Source of the DNA: Winogradskyella undariae
GTDB taxonomy: Bacteria; Bacteroidota; Bacteroidia; Flavobacteriales; Flavobacteriaceae
DNA length: 64,000 nucleotides
Reading direction: 5' to 3'
Assembly (NCBI RefSeq): GCF_013285155.1
Contig: NZ_JABTEL010000006.1
Span: forward strand, 1-64,000
The position numbers were made by a program, and so were the translations under genes. The notes beneath the pieces were generated by a model. The model did no database searches. It saw nothing but the letters and a program-made list of their open reading frames with translations, and was not told the origin of the DNA. The stretch's first letter is position 1. Each line of letters opens with the position of its first letter. This document shows, in pieces, positions 52,258 through 61,603 of this stretch.

Positions 52258-54036
52258 TTATTCTTTTTGAGGCATTGTTTTTAAAGGTGTCGTTGTTTTC
52301 TTTTCAGGAAGATTTCGAGCAGCCTTATTTGCTTTTTCTGGTGTTTTCTTTCCTGCCTCTTCAATACGCTCATTAGTTGCATCATCTATAAAATTTTCAG
52401 ACGGAACATATTCTTTTAAGCCTTCAATTATAGGTAAATCTAAAGGGGGATCGTCTTTAAATAAATCTTCAACTGATAATGGTTGTTCTTCACCTCGCCA
52501 GTCGAAACCTCTAAATTTTCTTCCGCTTTTAGGGAAATTTGAATCTGGGAAAATATTACCATCAATCTGATTTATGAAGCGAACTTCGTCAATAACTTGA
52601 TCGATAATTTTAACATTAATACTTCCTGATTTTGATTTTTGAATTCCTATTAATTGCGTGTCATCATTTCTTAAATAACGAATTGTTTCTGCGTTTTTAA
52701 TGATATCAATATTATAAATTTCATTGTCTTTGAATAAGCCAATTAAGCGTTGTCCTTTAATTTGATTGAACGCATTAACATCGATTGTGTCTTTACTAAT
52801 TAAGAAAGCATTATCAAATACTTTTAAAGAATCGAGTTGTTCTGTTATTGGATTCGAAATTAAATGAATGGTATCTCCGGTCATTTGATTACCAATATTC
52901 CATAGTACGGGTTTTCGTTGAAGTGCAAAGGCGTCATTAGAGCTAAACCTACTAAGATTAATCATTTGAGTTATGCCTAATTTATGATCAACATGTATAG
53001 AATCTGATTTTCCTGCTAAATCACTTTTATAAAGTCGTGCATTATAATAAGCACGTGTAATTCTATTTTCAGGTTTACCTGTAACCATTAAGGTATCTGC
53101 ATGCATGAAAATAGAATCTCTTTCTTGAACTGTGATTACTAATGCTCGTTTGGTAATAAACATAGAATCTTTTTCTCGCCAAACTTCTGCATAATGGCCT
53201 TTTGCAAGACTTTTATTTATAGTGTCTGTAACGGTGATATTATTTGTAGCAGAGGCGAAACTTTTAGCACGATCAAAAAATAGGCTATCTCCTTCAACGG
53301 TTCTATTGTCGTAATCTATTTTAGCATTTCGTTGAAAATTACCAACATCATTATTGGTATCATAAAAACCACGTTCACAATAAATAGTACTTGTTTCTCC
53401 AACAATAGTAGATGGCCCAAAAAGATAAGCATGTCCGTTTTCGGTAAAGAAATCTAAGCGTTCAGTGTTTAATGTATATTCAGGATTTACTAATTCTACA
53501 TCATTAACAAATTGATATTTGCTATCATTCATATAATAACGACCAATCTGACTTGTAATTGTTCCAGATGAATCTCTAACAACAGTACCTCCCGTATTGT
53601 AATATGCTTGTTGTTTTATTCTATCAAAATGAAGTGTATCTGTTTTAAGTGTAGATTGTGGTTCTGTTAAAACAACATCTCCACTAGCAAATGCAAGTTG
53701 AGATATGCCGCTATACTCAACGTATTTGGCAACCATATTTATGGTATCTCCTTGTTTCATTACCACATTACTGTAAGCTTCAATAAAATCTTGATCTTCG
53801 TAATAAACAGCTTTATCGCACCACATGTTTATTCCTTTGTGGACAAAATGAACTTGTTTAGATTTATCTCTAACAAATACTTTAGCACCTTCTTCAATAT
53901 TTTGGTCTGTAAATAATTGACCAGCATATTCTATGGTGATATTTTCTTTTTCTTGAGCAAAGCTAAAGCAAGCAATGGTGAAGAAAATAAGAACTAATAG
54001 ATTTTTAAATTGTTTCAAGAGGCATACATTTTTCAC
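52258..54036 (-). CDS. OstA/LptA-like organic solvent tolerance protein
   Basis: A 592-residue exported protein. A signal peptide (residues about 1-27, ending SFAQ) precedes an OstA-like beta-jelly-roll region, rich in repeated strands: ADKAVYY-like DKAVYYEDQDFIEAYSNVVM, TLKTDTLHFDRIKQQAYYNT, LNTERLDFFTENGHAYLFGP, VEGDSLFFDRAKSFASATNN and IFMHADTLMVTGKP. This is the LPS transport module of LptA and the N-terminus of LptD. The last 60 residues are Lys/Glu/Pro-rich. It probably helps carry LPS across the periplasm. Confidence 0.82.
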   Translation of the reverse strand: MKNVCLLKQFKNLLVLIFFTIACFSFAQEKENITIEYAGQLFTDQNIEEGAKVFVRDKSKQVHFVHKGINMWCDKAVYYEDQDFIEAYSNVVMKQGDTINMVAKYVEYSGISQLAFASGDVVLTEPQSTLKTDTLHFDRIKQQAYYNTGGTVVRDSSGTITSQIGRYYMNDSKYQFVNDVELVNPEYTLNTERLDFFTENGHAYLFGPSTIVGETSTIYCERGFYDTNNDVGNFQRNAKIDYDNRTVEGDSLFFDRAKSFASATNNITVTDTINKSLAKGHYAEVWREKDSMFITKRALVITVQERDSIFMHADTLMVTGKPENRITRAYYNARLYKSDLAGKSDSIHVDHKLGITQMINLSRFSSNDAFALQRKPVLWNIGNQMTGDTIHLISNPITEQLDSLKVFDNAFLISKDTIDVNAFNQIKGQRLIGLFKDNEIYNIDIIKNAETIRYLRNDDTQLIGIQKSKSGSINVKIIDQVIDEVRFINQIDGNIFPDSNFPKSGRKFRGFDWRGEEQPLSVEDLFKDDPPLDLPIIEGLKEYVPSENFIDDATNERIEEAGKKTPEKANKAARNLPEKKTTTPLKTMPQKE

Positions 54037-54214
54037 AAAATAACACTTATTAGAATTGCTTTAGCATCTGTTAAGGTTTTTTTTAACAGAAAAGAGCTTA
54101 TTTTAAAGATTATTGTAAACAAAAAAAAAGGTTTTTTTATAAAATATTCAAGATAAGACCTAAGATCTTTACTCTATATTTTACAAAAAAACCAATTAAT
54201 TTATAGTGTTCTAA

Positions 54215-55495
54215 TTAAACTGTTTTTCTCGTAATTGTTTGTTTACGGTCTGGTCCAACAGATACTATAGTAATAGGAAGGTTTAATTCTTTTTCTAAGA
54301 ATTCAATATATCCATTTAAGTTTTCTGGTAACTCTGATGCTTCAGTCATTCCTGTTAAATCAGCAGCCCATCCTTTTATTTCTGTATATATTGGAGATAC
54401 ATTTTCTTCTTCAATATTATAAGGTAAATGTGTAATTGTTTCACCTTTATAGTTATATGCAGTACATACTTTTAAGGTTTCAAAACCAGAAAGTACATCA
54501 CCTTTCATCATAATTAATTGTGTAACACCATTAACTTGACAAGCGTAACGTAAAGCTACTAAATCTAACCAACCACAACGTCTAGATCTTCCTGTTGTTG
54601 CTCCAAATTCTTGACCAACACGACCCATAGTTTCTCCGTCTTCATCAAATAATTCAGTAGGGAATGGTCCAGAACCAACACGCGTAGTGTAAGCTTTAAA
54701 AATTCCAAATACTTCGCCAATTTGACTCGGAGCAACACCTAAACCTGTACAAGCACCAGCGGCAGTTGTATTAGATGATGTTACGTAAGGATAAGTACCA
54801 AAATCAATATCTAATAAAGAACCTTGAGCTCCTTCAGCTAAAATTGTTTTACCAGATTGTTGTGCTTGATAAATGTATTCTTCAGAGTCTATAAATTTTA
54901 AAGACTTTAAAGTTTCTATTGCATCAAAGAAATCAGCTTCTAATTCTTTAAGATCATATTCAATATCTGCATTGTAGAATTCAATCATTGCTTCGTGCTT
55001 ATCTGCTAAAGCTCTGTATTTGTCTTTGAAATCTTCTAATTCAATATCACCAACACGTATACCATTTCTACCAGTTTTGTCCATATAAGTTGGGCCAATA
55101 CCTTTTAATGTAGATCCGATTTTTGCTTTTCCTTTTGAAGCTTCACTTGCAGCATCTAATAAACGATGCGTAGGTAAAATAATGTGAGCTTTACGTGAAA
55201 TACATAATGATTTTGTGTAATTCACATCTTGCTCTTCAAGCTTATCTAGTTCTTTTTTGAAAATAACAGGGTCAATAACAACTCCGTTACCGACTAGATT
55301 AACTTTGTCTTCATGAAAAATACCAGATGGGATGGTATGTAATACATGTTTTTTGCCGTTAAATACTAGGGTGTGTCCTGCGTTTGGTCCACCTTGAAAG
55401 CGTGCAATAATGTCGTAATTAGAGGTAAATACATCGACAATCTTTCCTTTGCCTTCATCTCCCCATTGTAATCCAAGTAGTAAATCTACTGCCAT
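54215..55495 (-). CDS. purA: Adenylosuccinate synthetase
   Basis: A 426-residue enzyme beginning MAVDLLLGLQWGDEGKGKIV with the GDEGKGK phosphate loop (about 12-18). Other family motifs are FQGGPNAGHTLVFNGKKHVL (about 35), GSTLKGIGPTYMDKTGRNGI (about 128), EGAQGSLLDIDFGTYPYVTS (about 221) and TGRSRRCGWLDLVALRYA (about 300). It condenses IMP and aspartate with GTP in AMP synthesis. It lies 12 bp downstream of a Fur-family gene and should be in its operon. Region 54037-54214 holds A/T-rich inverted repeats that could terminate it. Confidence 0.95.
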   Translation of the reverse strand: MAVDLLLGLQWGDEGKGKIVDVFTSNYDIIARFQGGPNAGHTLVFNGKKHVLHTIPSGIFHEDKVNLVGNGVVIDPVIFKKELDKLEEQDVNYTKSLCISRKAHIILPTHRLLDAASEASKGKAKIGSTLKGIGPTYMDKTGRNGIRVGDIELEDFKDKYRALADKHEAMIEFYNADIEYDLKELEADFFDAIETLKSLKFIDSEEYIYQAQQSGKTILAEGAQGSLLDIDFGTYPYVTSSNTTAAGACTGLGVAPSQIGEVFGIFKAYTTRVGSGPFPTELFDEDGETMGRVGQEFGATTGRSRRCGWLDLVALRYACQVNGVTQLIMMKGDVLSGFETLKVCTAYNYKGETITHLPYNIEEENVSPIYTEIKGWAADLTGMTEASELPENLNGYIEFLEKELNLPITIVSVGPDRKQTITRKTV

Positions 55496-55507
55496 TTTTA
55501 AATTGAG

Positions 55508-55960
55508 TTAGTCGTCCTTTTTACGATTACCGTAAAAATATAATGAATGATTAGTTATCTGAATATCAAAAACCTCTTCTATGGTTTTTTTTATGGATTG
55601 AATACGAGGATCACAAAATTCTATGACTTCACCTGTATCTGTAAGTATCACATGATCGTGATTTTTATCGAAATACGATTTTTCATAGTGTGCCTGACTT
55701 TGTCCAAACTGGTGTTTGCGAACCAAGGCGCATTCTAAAAGTAGCTCAATTGTATTGTAAAGTGTAGCCCTACTTACACGATAATTTTTGTTTTTCATTT
55801 TGAGATATAAAGATTCAATATCAAAATGTTCTTTGTTATCGTAAATTTCTTGAAGTATAGCGTAACGCTCAGGTGTTTTTCTATGACCTTTATCTTCAAG
55901 GAATTGTGTAAATACGCGCTTTACAATTTCCTGATTACTCTCTTCTGTGGTTGCATTCAT
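55508..55960 (-). CDS. Fur-family transcriptional regulator lacking the CxxC zinc site
   Basis: A 150-residue metalloregulator. The winged-helix part has [20 protein letters not shown] and [20 protein letters not shown] (about 58-77). The dimerisation part has [20 protein letters not shown] (about 105). In Fur the segment is usually HLICLDCG; here the two cysteines are threonine or aspartate, so the structural CxxC zinc site is missing. Sensed metal or peroxide cannot be told from sequence. A TAAATTTG box is 10 bp before the ATG. It is 12 bp upstream of purA. Confidence 0.88.
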   Translation of the reverse strand: MNATTEESNQEIVKRVFTQFLEDKGHRKTPERYAILQEIYDNKEHFDIESLYLKMKNKNYRVSRATLYNTIELLLECALVRKHQFGQSQAHYEKSYFDKNHDHVILTDTGEVIEFCDPRIQSIKKTIEEVFDIQITNHSLYFYGNRKKDD

Positions 55961-55970
55961 AATTAAGCGG

Positions 55971-55978
55971 CAAATTTA
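55971..55978 (-). promoter_or_regulatory. -7 promoter box (TAAATTTG) of fur-family/purA operon
   Basis: Minus-strand TAAATTTG ending 10 nt before the ATG at 55960. Confidence 0.5.
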
Positions 55979-56064
55979 AGCAAATTTTATAGGATATGAA
56001 TTATAAAAAGTAGGATAAAAAATGAAAGAAATGAACAAGTTTTAAATTAATAGTTAATAACAAT

Positions 56065-58272
56065 TTATACCCTAGTTACTTTGTCAATTCCATTTATTTT
56101 TTTAAGGTGTTTAATTAGCTTTTTAAGCATGTCTTGATTTTTAACTTGAACGGTTATTTTTCCTGTAAAAATACCATCGTCACTAGAGAAACTTATGCTT
56201 TTCATGTTAACATGCATGTTTTCTGAAATAAGTCTAGTGATTTCGTTTACTAATCCCATATTATCTATACCAGATAAAATAATCTGTGAGGTATAAACTT
56301 GTTGTGATGAGTCTATCCATTTTGCTTGCATAATTCTGTAAGCATAATTAGATTGTAGGCTTAACGCATTAGGACAATTCATTTTATGAACTTTTAACCC
56401 ATCATTAATAGTTAAAAAGCCAAATACTTTATCTCCAGGAATTGGGTTACAACAATTGGACAATGTATAGTTTAGTTTTTCTTCTTCTTTACCAAAAACT
56501 AACATATCATATTTAGAAGTTATTTCTTCTTTATGAATATCTTTCGGGACGCTAGGTTTATATATTTTATTTTTAAAATAGCTTACAAATGCATTACTTC
56601 TAGACGATGCAAATGCTTTTAATTTAGTATTGTCTATAGTACCAATACCAACTCTGTAAAATAAATCTAAAGAGGTGTTGAGTTTAAAGTGACTTACAAG
56701 TTGATTTATTGAACTTTCGTTTAATGTAATCTTAAGTTGCTTTAATTTTCGTCTTAAAATCTCTTTTCCTTCTTCTGCAATTAATTTTGTGTCTTCGTTT
56801 AAAGCCGATTTAATTTTAGTTCGTGCTCTAGCTGTGGTTGCATAATCTAACCAGTTTGTATTTGGTTTTGCATTCTCAGAAGTCATGATCTCTACACGAT
56901 CACCACTTTGCAATACGTGACTCAAAGGAACTAATTTACCATTTACTTTTGCACCTCGTGTTTTTAATCCAACTTCGGTATGTATTCCAAAGGCAAAATC
57001 TAATGGTGTGGCTCCTTTAGGCAATGATTTTAAATCTCCTTTAGGCGAAAAGACAAATATTTCTTTAGAATATAAGTTAAGTTTAAACTGTTCTACAAAA
57101 TCTACAGCATCTGCTTCGTTGCTTTCTAAAGCTTCTTGCAAGCGATTAATCCAAAGGTCTAAATTATCTTCTTTAGCATCTGCATTTTTGTATTTGTAGT
57201 GTGCTGCATAGCCTTTTTCAGCAATTTCGTTCATACGCATACTACGGATTTGAACTTCTACCCAACGACTTTTTGGTCCAACAACGGTAATGTGTAAGGC
57301 TTCATATCCTGTTGATTTAGGCGAAGAAATCCAATCTCTAAGTCTAATAGGATTAGGCGTAAAGTGATCTGTAACGATCGAATATATTTTCCAAGCTAAG
57401 AATTTCTCGTTAGCTGTATCGGAGTTATAAATAATTCGAACAGCAAATTTATCATAGACTTCATCAAAAGAAACCCCTTGTTTTAGCATTTTTCTTCGAA
57501 TACTAAAGATTGATTTTGGACGTCCTTTTATTTCATAATTTAAACCTTCTGTATTTAAAGAGTCTTCAAGAACTTTTGAAAAAGCTTTAATATAAGCGTC
57601 TTGGTCTTCTTTACTATCTTGAATTTTACTTAGGATATCATTGTAGACTTCTGGTTCTGTATATTTTAAACCTAAATCTTCTAATTCTGTTTTAATATTA
57701 TAGAGTCCGATTCTGTGGGCTAAAGGGGCATAAATATATAAGGTTTCAGAGGCGATTTTAACCTGTTTGTCTGGTCGCATAGAATCCATAGTTTGCATGT
57801 TATGCAAACGATCTGCAATCTTTATAATGATAACTCTAACATCATCATTTAGCGTTAACAACATTTTTCGGAAATTCTCAGCTTGTAAAGACACATCCAT
57901 GTCTTTTTTTAGCGAAGATATCTTGGTAAGTCCATCAACAATTCTCGCTACAGTTTCCCCAAATAACTGCTCCATATCATCAATGGTGTAGTTAGGATTA
58001 TCCTCTACAACATCGTGAAGTAAAGCTGCAGCTATAGAAGTCGCATCCATACCAATTTCTTTAGCTACGATTCTTGCAACAGCAATAGGGTGAAAAATAT
58101 ACGCCTCACCAGATTTTCTTCGTTGGTCTTTGTGTGCGTCTACAGCAACGTCAAATGCATGTCGGATTAATTTTTTATCCTCATCAGTTAAAGTTTGGTA
58201 ACTTACTTTTAGTAAATCTTTGTAAGCCTTAGCAATGGCTTTATTTTCTTTTTCTATAGCTTCCTCTGTCAT
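56065..58272 (-). CDS. RelA/SpoT bifunctional (p)ppGpp synthetase/hydrolase
   Basis: A 735-residue long Rel protein. The hydrolase domain has the HD and ED motifs in ALLHDVVEDN (about 85-94). The synthetase domain has YDKFAVRIIY and ISSPKSTGYEALHITVVGP (about 330). A TGS domain follows (about 405-460; FSPKGDLKSLPKGATPLDFA), then a conserved CCNPIPGD-type segment (LSNCCNPIPGDKVF, about 606-620) and an ACT domain at the end. It makes and degrades the stringent-response alarmone. It starts and ends far from its neighbours and is probably a single transcription unit. Confidence 0.93.
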   Translation of the reverse strand: MTEEAIEKENKAIAKAYKDLLKVSYQTLTDEDKKLIRHAFDVAVDAHKDQRRKSGEAYIFHPIAVARIVAKEIGMDATSIAAALLHDVVEDNPNYTIDDMEQLFGETVARIVDGLTKISSLKKDMDVSLQAENFRKMLLTLNDDVRVIIIKIADRLHNMQTMDSMRPDKQVKIASETLYIYAPLAHRIGLYNIKTELEDLGLKYTEPEVYNDILSKIQDSKEDQDAYIKAFSKVLEDSLNTEGLNYEIKGRPKSIFSIRRKMLKQGVSFDEVYDKFAVRIIYNSDTANEKFLAWKIYSIVTDHFTPNPIRLRDWISSPKSTGYEALHITVVGPKSRWVEVQIRSMRMNEIAEKGYAAHYKYKNADAKEDNLDLWINRLQEALESNEADAVDFVEQFKLNLYSKEIFVFSPKGDLKSLPKGATPLDFAFGIHTEVGLKTRGAKVNGKLVPLSHVLQSGDRVEIMTSENAKPNTNWLDYATTARARTKIKSALNEDTKLIAEEGKEILRRKLKQLKITLNESSINQLVSHFKLNTSLDLFYRVGIGTIDNTKLKAFASSRSNAFVSYFKNKIYKPSVPKDIHKEEITSKYDMLVFGKEEEKLNYTLSNCCNPIPGDKVFGFLTINDGLKVHKMNCPNALSLQSNYAYRIMQAKWIDSSQQVYTSQIILSGIDNMGLVNEITRLISENMHVNMKSISFSSDDGIFTGKITVQVKNQDMLKKLIKHLKKINGIDKVTRV

Positions 58273-58341
58273 ATATCTAATGTAGTGAATCTGTTGTTAA
58301 TTGGCAATAATTTTTTTGAGGATAATGAGAATAATTAAATG

Positions 58342-58695
58342 TTATAAATCTTTTGAGAATTTTGATTTTAATTTTTTTTCAACCATAGATATTAAAAATA
58401 TTATAGCAGAAAGTAATATGCAGAAGCCTAATATGGTAGCAATATTTTCTGATGGTTGATAAATCCATCCAGTCAAAGCGATAATAGATAGTAAGGTGCC
58501 AATTTTTATCATTTTCTTAGAGGAATAGATTTGTGCAAAATCCCATCGTTCTTGATTTTTCATTGAAGCATTAGTTCTGTAGCCGTAAATGCTATTAATT
58601 GCTTTTGGTGGAAATTTGAGCATAATAAAGCCCACAATTATAAAAATAACACCTGAAGAAAAAGGAATTAGAAATAAAGGGTTTTCTGGTAGCAT
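58342..58695 (-). CDS. SdpI family small membrane protein
   Basis: A 117-residue protein with three predicted membrane helices (LIPFSSGVIFIIVGFIMLKF, TLLSIIALTGWIYQP and ILGFCILLSAIIFLISMVE). Between the first two is the SdpI signature PPKAINSIYGYRTNASMKNQ, followed by ERWDFAQIYSSKKM. The family includes the Bacillus immunity protein SdpI, but most members have unknown roles in the inner membrane. Monocistronic by spacing. Confidence 0.8.
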   Translation of the reverse strand: MLPENPLFLIPFSSGVIFIIVGFIMLKFPPKAINSIYGYRTNASMKNQERWDFAQIYSSKKMIKIGTLLSIIALTGWIYQPSENIATILGFCILLSAIIFLISMVEKKLKSKFSKDL

Positions 58696-58828
58696 TTATT
58701 TTATTTAAAATTATAATGACAATTATTATGATTTAAGAACTCTAAGGTAGTTAAAATTATATGATTTATAAAAACAACAAAACCTACATAAGATGCAGGT
58801 TTTATTGTTTTTAATATGCGAAAATAAA

Positions 58829-59548
58829 TTATGGGTTAGTAGACCATAATGATGCATTTGCCAACATAGCTCTTTTTGGTAATTTTAAACCAGCTACAAT
58901 AAGTTCAGCAAAATCTTCAGGTTGTAAAACACTGTCTTCAGTACCTTTACTCGCTATACCTAATTCTATAGACATATCTGAAGCGATTGTACTTGGTGTT
59001 AAAGTGCAAACTCTAATATTATTTTTACGGACCTCTTTCATCAATGATTGAGACATTCCGATTACTGCAAATTTTGATGCAGAATATGCAGAAGTTGTTG
59101 CATTTCCGTTTAAACCAGCTGTAGAAGAAACGTTTATAATTTCACCTTCGTTCTTTTCTATTAAATAAGGAAGAACTTCTTTAGTGACATAATACATACC
59201 CATAACGTTGGTTTGTATAATTTGACTCCATTGATCAGCAGGCATATCATTTAAAGTTCCAAAAGCAGCGATACCTGCGTTGTTAACTAAAATATCTATA
59301 GATCCAAGTGTTTCAACGATAGTTTTAATACTTTTTTGTACGTCTTCATAATTGGTTACATCAAATACAGAATAAATTGCATTTACACCTAAAGCTTTTA
59401 TTTCTGAAACTGTTTCTTTTAAAACCGCTTCATTTCTACCTGTAATGGCAACGTCTATTCCTTCTTTTGCAAAAGCTAAGGCGGTTGCTTTTCCTAGGCC
59501 TCTTCCGCCTCCTGTAATTAGTGCTTTTTTATTTCTTAAATCAGTCAT
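58829..59548 (-). CDS. Short-chain dehydrogenase/reductase (FabG-like)
   Basis: A 239-residue SDR with the cofactor loop KALITGGGRGLGKATALAFA (about 8), NNAGIAAFG (about 88), catalytic S-x-Y-x-K in NVSSTAGLNGNATTSAYSAS (about 140-158) with Tyr-SASK, and LTPSTIASDM. It resembles 3-oxoacyl-ACP reductases, but SDR substrates cannot be assigned from sequence. A TAACTTTG box lies 24 bp before the ATG (59572-59579). It is not close to other fatty-acid genes. Confidence 0.88.
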   Translation of the reverse strand: MTDLRNKKALITGGGRGLGKATALAFAKEGIDVAITGRNEAVLKETVSEIKALGVNAIYSVFDVTNYEDVQKSIKTIVETLGSIDILVNNAGIAAFGTLNDMPADQWSQIIQTNVMGMYYVTKEVLPYLIEKNEGEIINVSSTAGLNGNATTSAYSASKFAVIGMSQSLMKEVRKNNIRVCTLTPSTIASDMSIELGIASKGTEDSVLQPEDFAELIVAGLKLPKRAMLANASLWSTNP

Positions 59549-59571
59549 TATTTAATGTTTTAAATCCTTAA

Positions 59572-59579
59572 CAAAGTTA
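59572..59579 (-). promoter_or_regulatory. -7 promoter box (TAACTTTG)
   Basis: Minus-strand TAACTTTG 23 bp before the SDR ATG at 59548. Confidence 0.5.
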
Positions 59580-59751
59580 AGGAAAATGGATTGTTTATAA
59601 AGTGAAATTAGATAGATTTACTTTAATAAATTGTTAACTTGTTTTAAGAGTGTAGAAAAAGGATGTTGCTTATGGTTATAGGTTTTATTTGAGACGAAGT
59701 GTTAGAGTGATTTTTGTTGATGTAAATAATTCTTTAGAATTTAAATGGTGA

Positions 59752-60201
59752 TTAACTATGTTTTTTCCAATACGATTCTCCATAACCACAAAACAGCTCT
59801 TCTCCTGGTTCTATGTTTCTGGAAGCTTTTATGCAAACATTATGATCCTCATCTAAAGTTATTATTGTATTATTTTTGAATTTGTTAGATGCCGGTAAAC
59901 CTTCAGCGTCATTAGCATATTTTGCATAACAGTCCGTATGCATGCTATCCATAATAGTGTCATCTAATAAGTTGATGAAATACTTATCGTTATTCAGTTC
60001 GGCTCTTAATTTAGCTTCGTCATTGTTTATAATTTCACCTTTAAATAACGAAATGATTTCATCTTCATAGATTTCCATAGCAGTAAATAAACCATTACCT
60101 GCATTTTTAATTTGTGAAGGTTGAATATATAAATAATCAGACTCAGGTGCTTCAATAGCATTTGTGTTTACATAAGAATCTTCTATGTCTGTATTATTCA
60201 A
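59752..60201 (-). CDS. SET domain-containing protein
   Basis: A 149-residue protein that is nearly only a SET domain: the opening YIQPSQIKNAGNGLFTAMEI (about 25-44), ISLFKGEIIN, NDKYFINLLDDTIMDSMHTD, CYAKYANDAEGLPASNKFKN (about 92, the NH-like core as YANDAE) and a final EPGEELFCGYGESYW (about 130). SET domains are lysine methyltransferases using S-adenosylmethionine; a bacterial target is not known. There is no in-frame ATG near the start; a TTG at 60201, 30 bp after the Ste24-like gene's stop, is the best candidate. Confidence 0.8.
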   Translation of the reverse strand: MNNTDIEDSYVNTNAIEAPESDYLYIQPSQIKNAGNGLFTAMEIYEDEIISLFKGEIINNDEAKLRAELNNDKYFINLLDDTIMDSMHTDCYAKYANDAEGLPASNKFKNNTIITLDEDHNVCIKASRNIEPGEELFCGYGESYWKKHS

Positions 60202-60231
60202 TATTTTTAATTTTGATGATTTACAAGTATT

Positions 60232-61464
60232 TTACTTCTTCAAATTTTCAACACGTTCTAAAAGGGTAGGATGCGAATAATGCATAAAAACATAAGCTTT
60301 ATGAGGTGTTAAATTACTCAAGCTATTTTTAGATAATTTCTTTAAAGATGTAATTAGAGGTTCTGCTTTATAAGTATTTTTTGCATAATCATCAGCTTGG
60401 TATTCAAAAACACGAGAGGCGTAATTCATTATCAAACTTGTAAGTTCAGAAATAGGTGAGTAGAGTAACCCAAAAGCAATTAGTCCTACATGAAAACTTG
60501 GAACCTCTACACCAATAGCATTTGATAATAAGGGGTTAGAAATAAAGATAGATAAGATAAAAAGTGTGAATCCGGTGAGTAGGATAGAGGTCACCAAATT
60601 AAAAATGATGTGTTTCTTTTTATAATGACCAACTTCATGCGCTAAAACGGCAACGATTTCTTCGTCATCTAAATCATTTACTAATGTGTCATAAAGCGTT
60701 ACCCGTTTTTCGTTTCCAAAACCTGAAAAGTAAGCATTGGCTTTAGTGCTTCGTTTAGAACCATCAATGATAAATATTTTGTCGAGATTAAAACCAACCG
60801 ATTCGGCATAAGCTGAAATTTTGTTTCGTAAGTCGCCATCTTCTAAAGGTGTTTGTTTATTGAATAGTGGCACAATAAGTTTAGAATAAAACATATTCAT
60901 AAAGACAGTAAATACGGTTATAATTCCCCAAGCGTATAACCAAAATTGATTTCCTGTAAGTTGATAAAACCAAATGATTAATGAAATAATACCACCACCT
61001 ATAATAGCCATCATAACTAAACCTTTCAACTTATCTAAGATGAAGAGTTTTTTTGTTGTTTTATTAAACCCAAATTTCTCTTCAATCACAAAAGTTTTAT
61101 AATATGAAAATGGTGTGGTAATAATATCGCTAGCAATCATAATAATTCCGAAGAAAATTAAAGCGATAAGAATTGGGTTTTCGGTATAACTTCTGGCCAT
61201 ATTATCGACGTATTCAAAACCATCTAAAAGTAAAAAACTTAACGTTAAGGCAAATGAAAACAATGATGTCCAAATTCCAAATTTGTAATTAACGGTTTTG
61301 TAAGCTTGCGATTTTTTGTATTCTTCGGTATCGTAAACATCATTTAGTGTTTCAGGAATTGGGTCACTGTAATGTTTGGCATTTATAGCATCGAGGACTT
61401 TATCTTTTATAAAATTGATGATGATAATGGCTATAATGATGTAGAAAAGTATTTGTGCTGTCAT
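60232..61464 (-). CDS. M48 family metallopeptidase (Ste24/CAAX protease-like)
   Basis: A 410-residue membrane protease. About seven hydrophobic segments and an N-terminal M48 domain (ITTPFSYYKTFVIEEKFGFN) precede the zinc motif HEVGH in VAVLAHEVGHYKKKH (about 275). The third ligand is likely in YQADDYAKNTY (about 353, matching the ExxxD pattern as FEYQADDYA). It is the bacterial homologue of Ste24/CAAX prenyl protease 1; a role in membrane-protein quality control is likely. It is followed by the SET gene. Confidence 0.88.
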   Translation of the reverse strand: MTAQILFYIIIAIIIINFIKDKVLDAINAKHYSDPIPETLNDVYDTEEYKKSQAYKTVNYKFGIWTSLFSFALTLSFLLLDGFEYVDNMARSYTENPILIALIFFGIIMIASDIITTPFSYYKTFVIEEKFGFNKTTKKLFILDKLKGLVMMAIIGGGIISLIIWFYQLTGNQFWLYAWGIITVFTVFMNMFYSKLIVPLFNKQTPLEDGDLRNKISAYAESVGFNLDKIFIIDGSKRSTKANAYFSGFGNEKRVTLYDTLVNDLDDEEIVAVLAHEVGHYKKKHIIFNLVTSILLTGFTLFILSIFISNPLLSNAIGVEVPSFHVGLIAFGLLYSPISELTSLIMNYASRVFEYQADDYAKNTYKAEPLITSLKKLSKNSLSNLTPHKAYVFMHYSHPTLLERVENLKK

Positions 61465-61487
61465 TATGATGTTTTATGTGTGTTTCT

Positions 61488-61595
61488 GTCACTTCAAGTT
61501 AAATTCCTTTTTTAGGAATTTTGTATAGAGAAGCTTTCTAGTAATAATGGTTCTCGATACAATTTTCTTATACTTCGAAAATCATTCGAACTGAC
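61488..61595. repeat. Imperfect palindromic element (MITE/REP-like)
   Basis: A 108-bp intergenic block that folds as one long imperfect hairpin. Its ends are inverted (GTCACTTCAAG left; GTCAGTTCGAA on the opposite strand at the right). Inner segments AATTTTGTATAGAGAA and, on the other strand, GAAAATTGTATCGAGAA also pair. It looks like the small palindromic repeats dispersed in flavobacterial genomes; I saw only this copy here. Confidence 0.6.
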
Positions 61596-61603
61596 GTTTA
61601 TAA

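Noticed and set aside
54037..54214. A/T-rich inverted repeats as a purA terminator
   Set aside because: Complementary runs exist but the loop is long and pairing is mostly A/T, so I did not list it as a feature.
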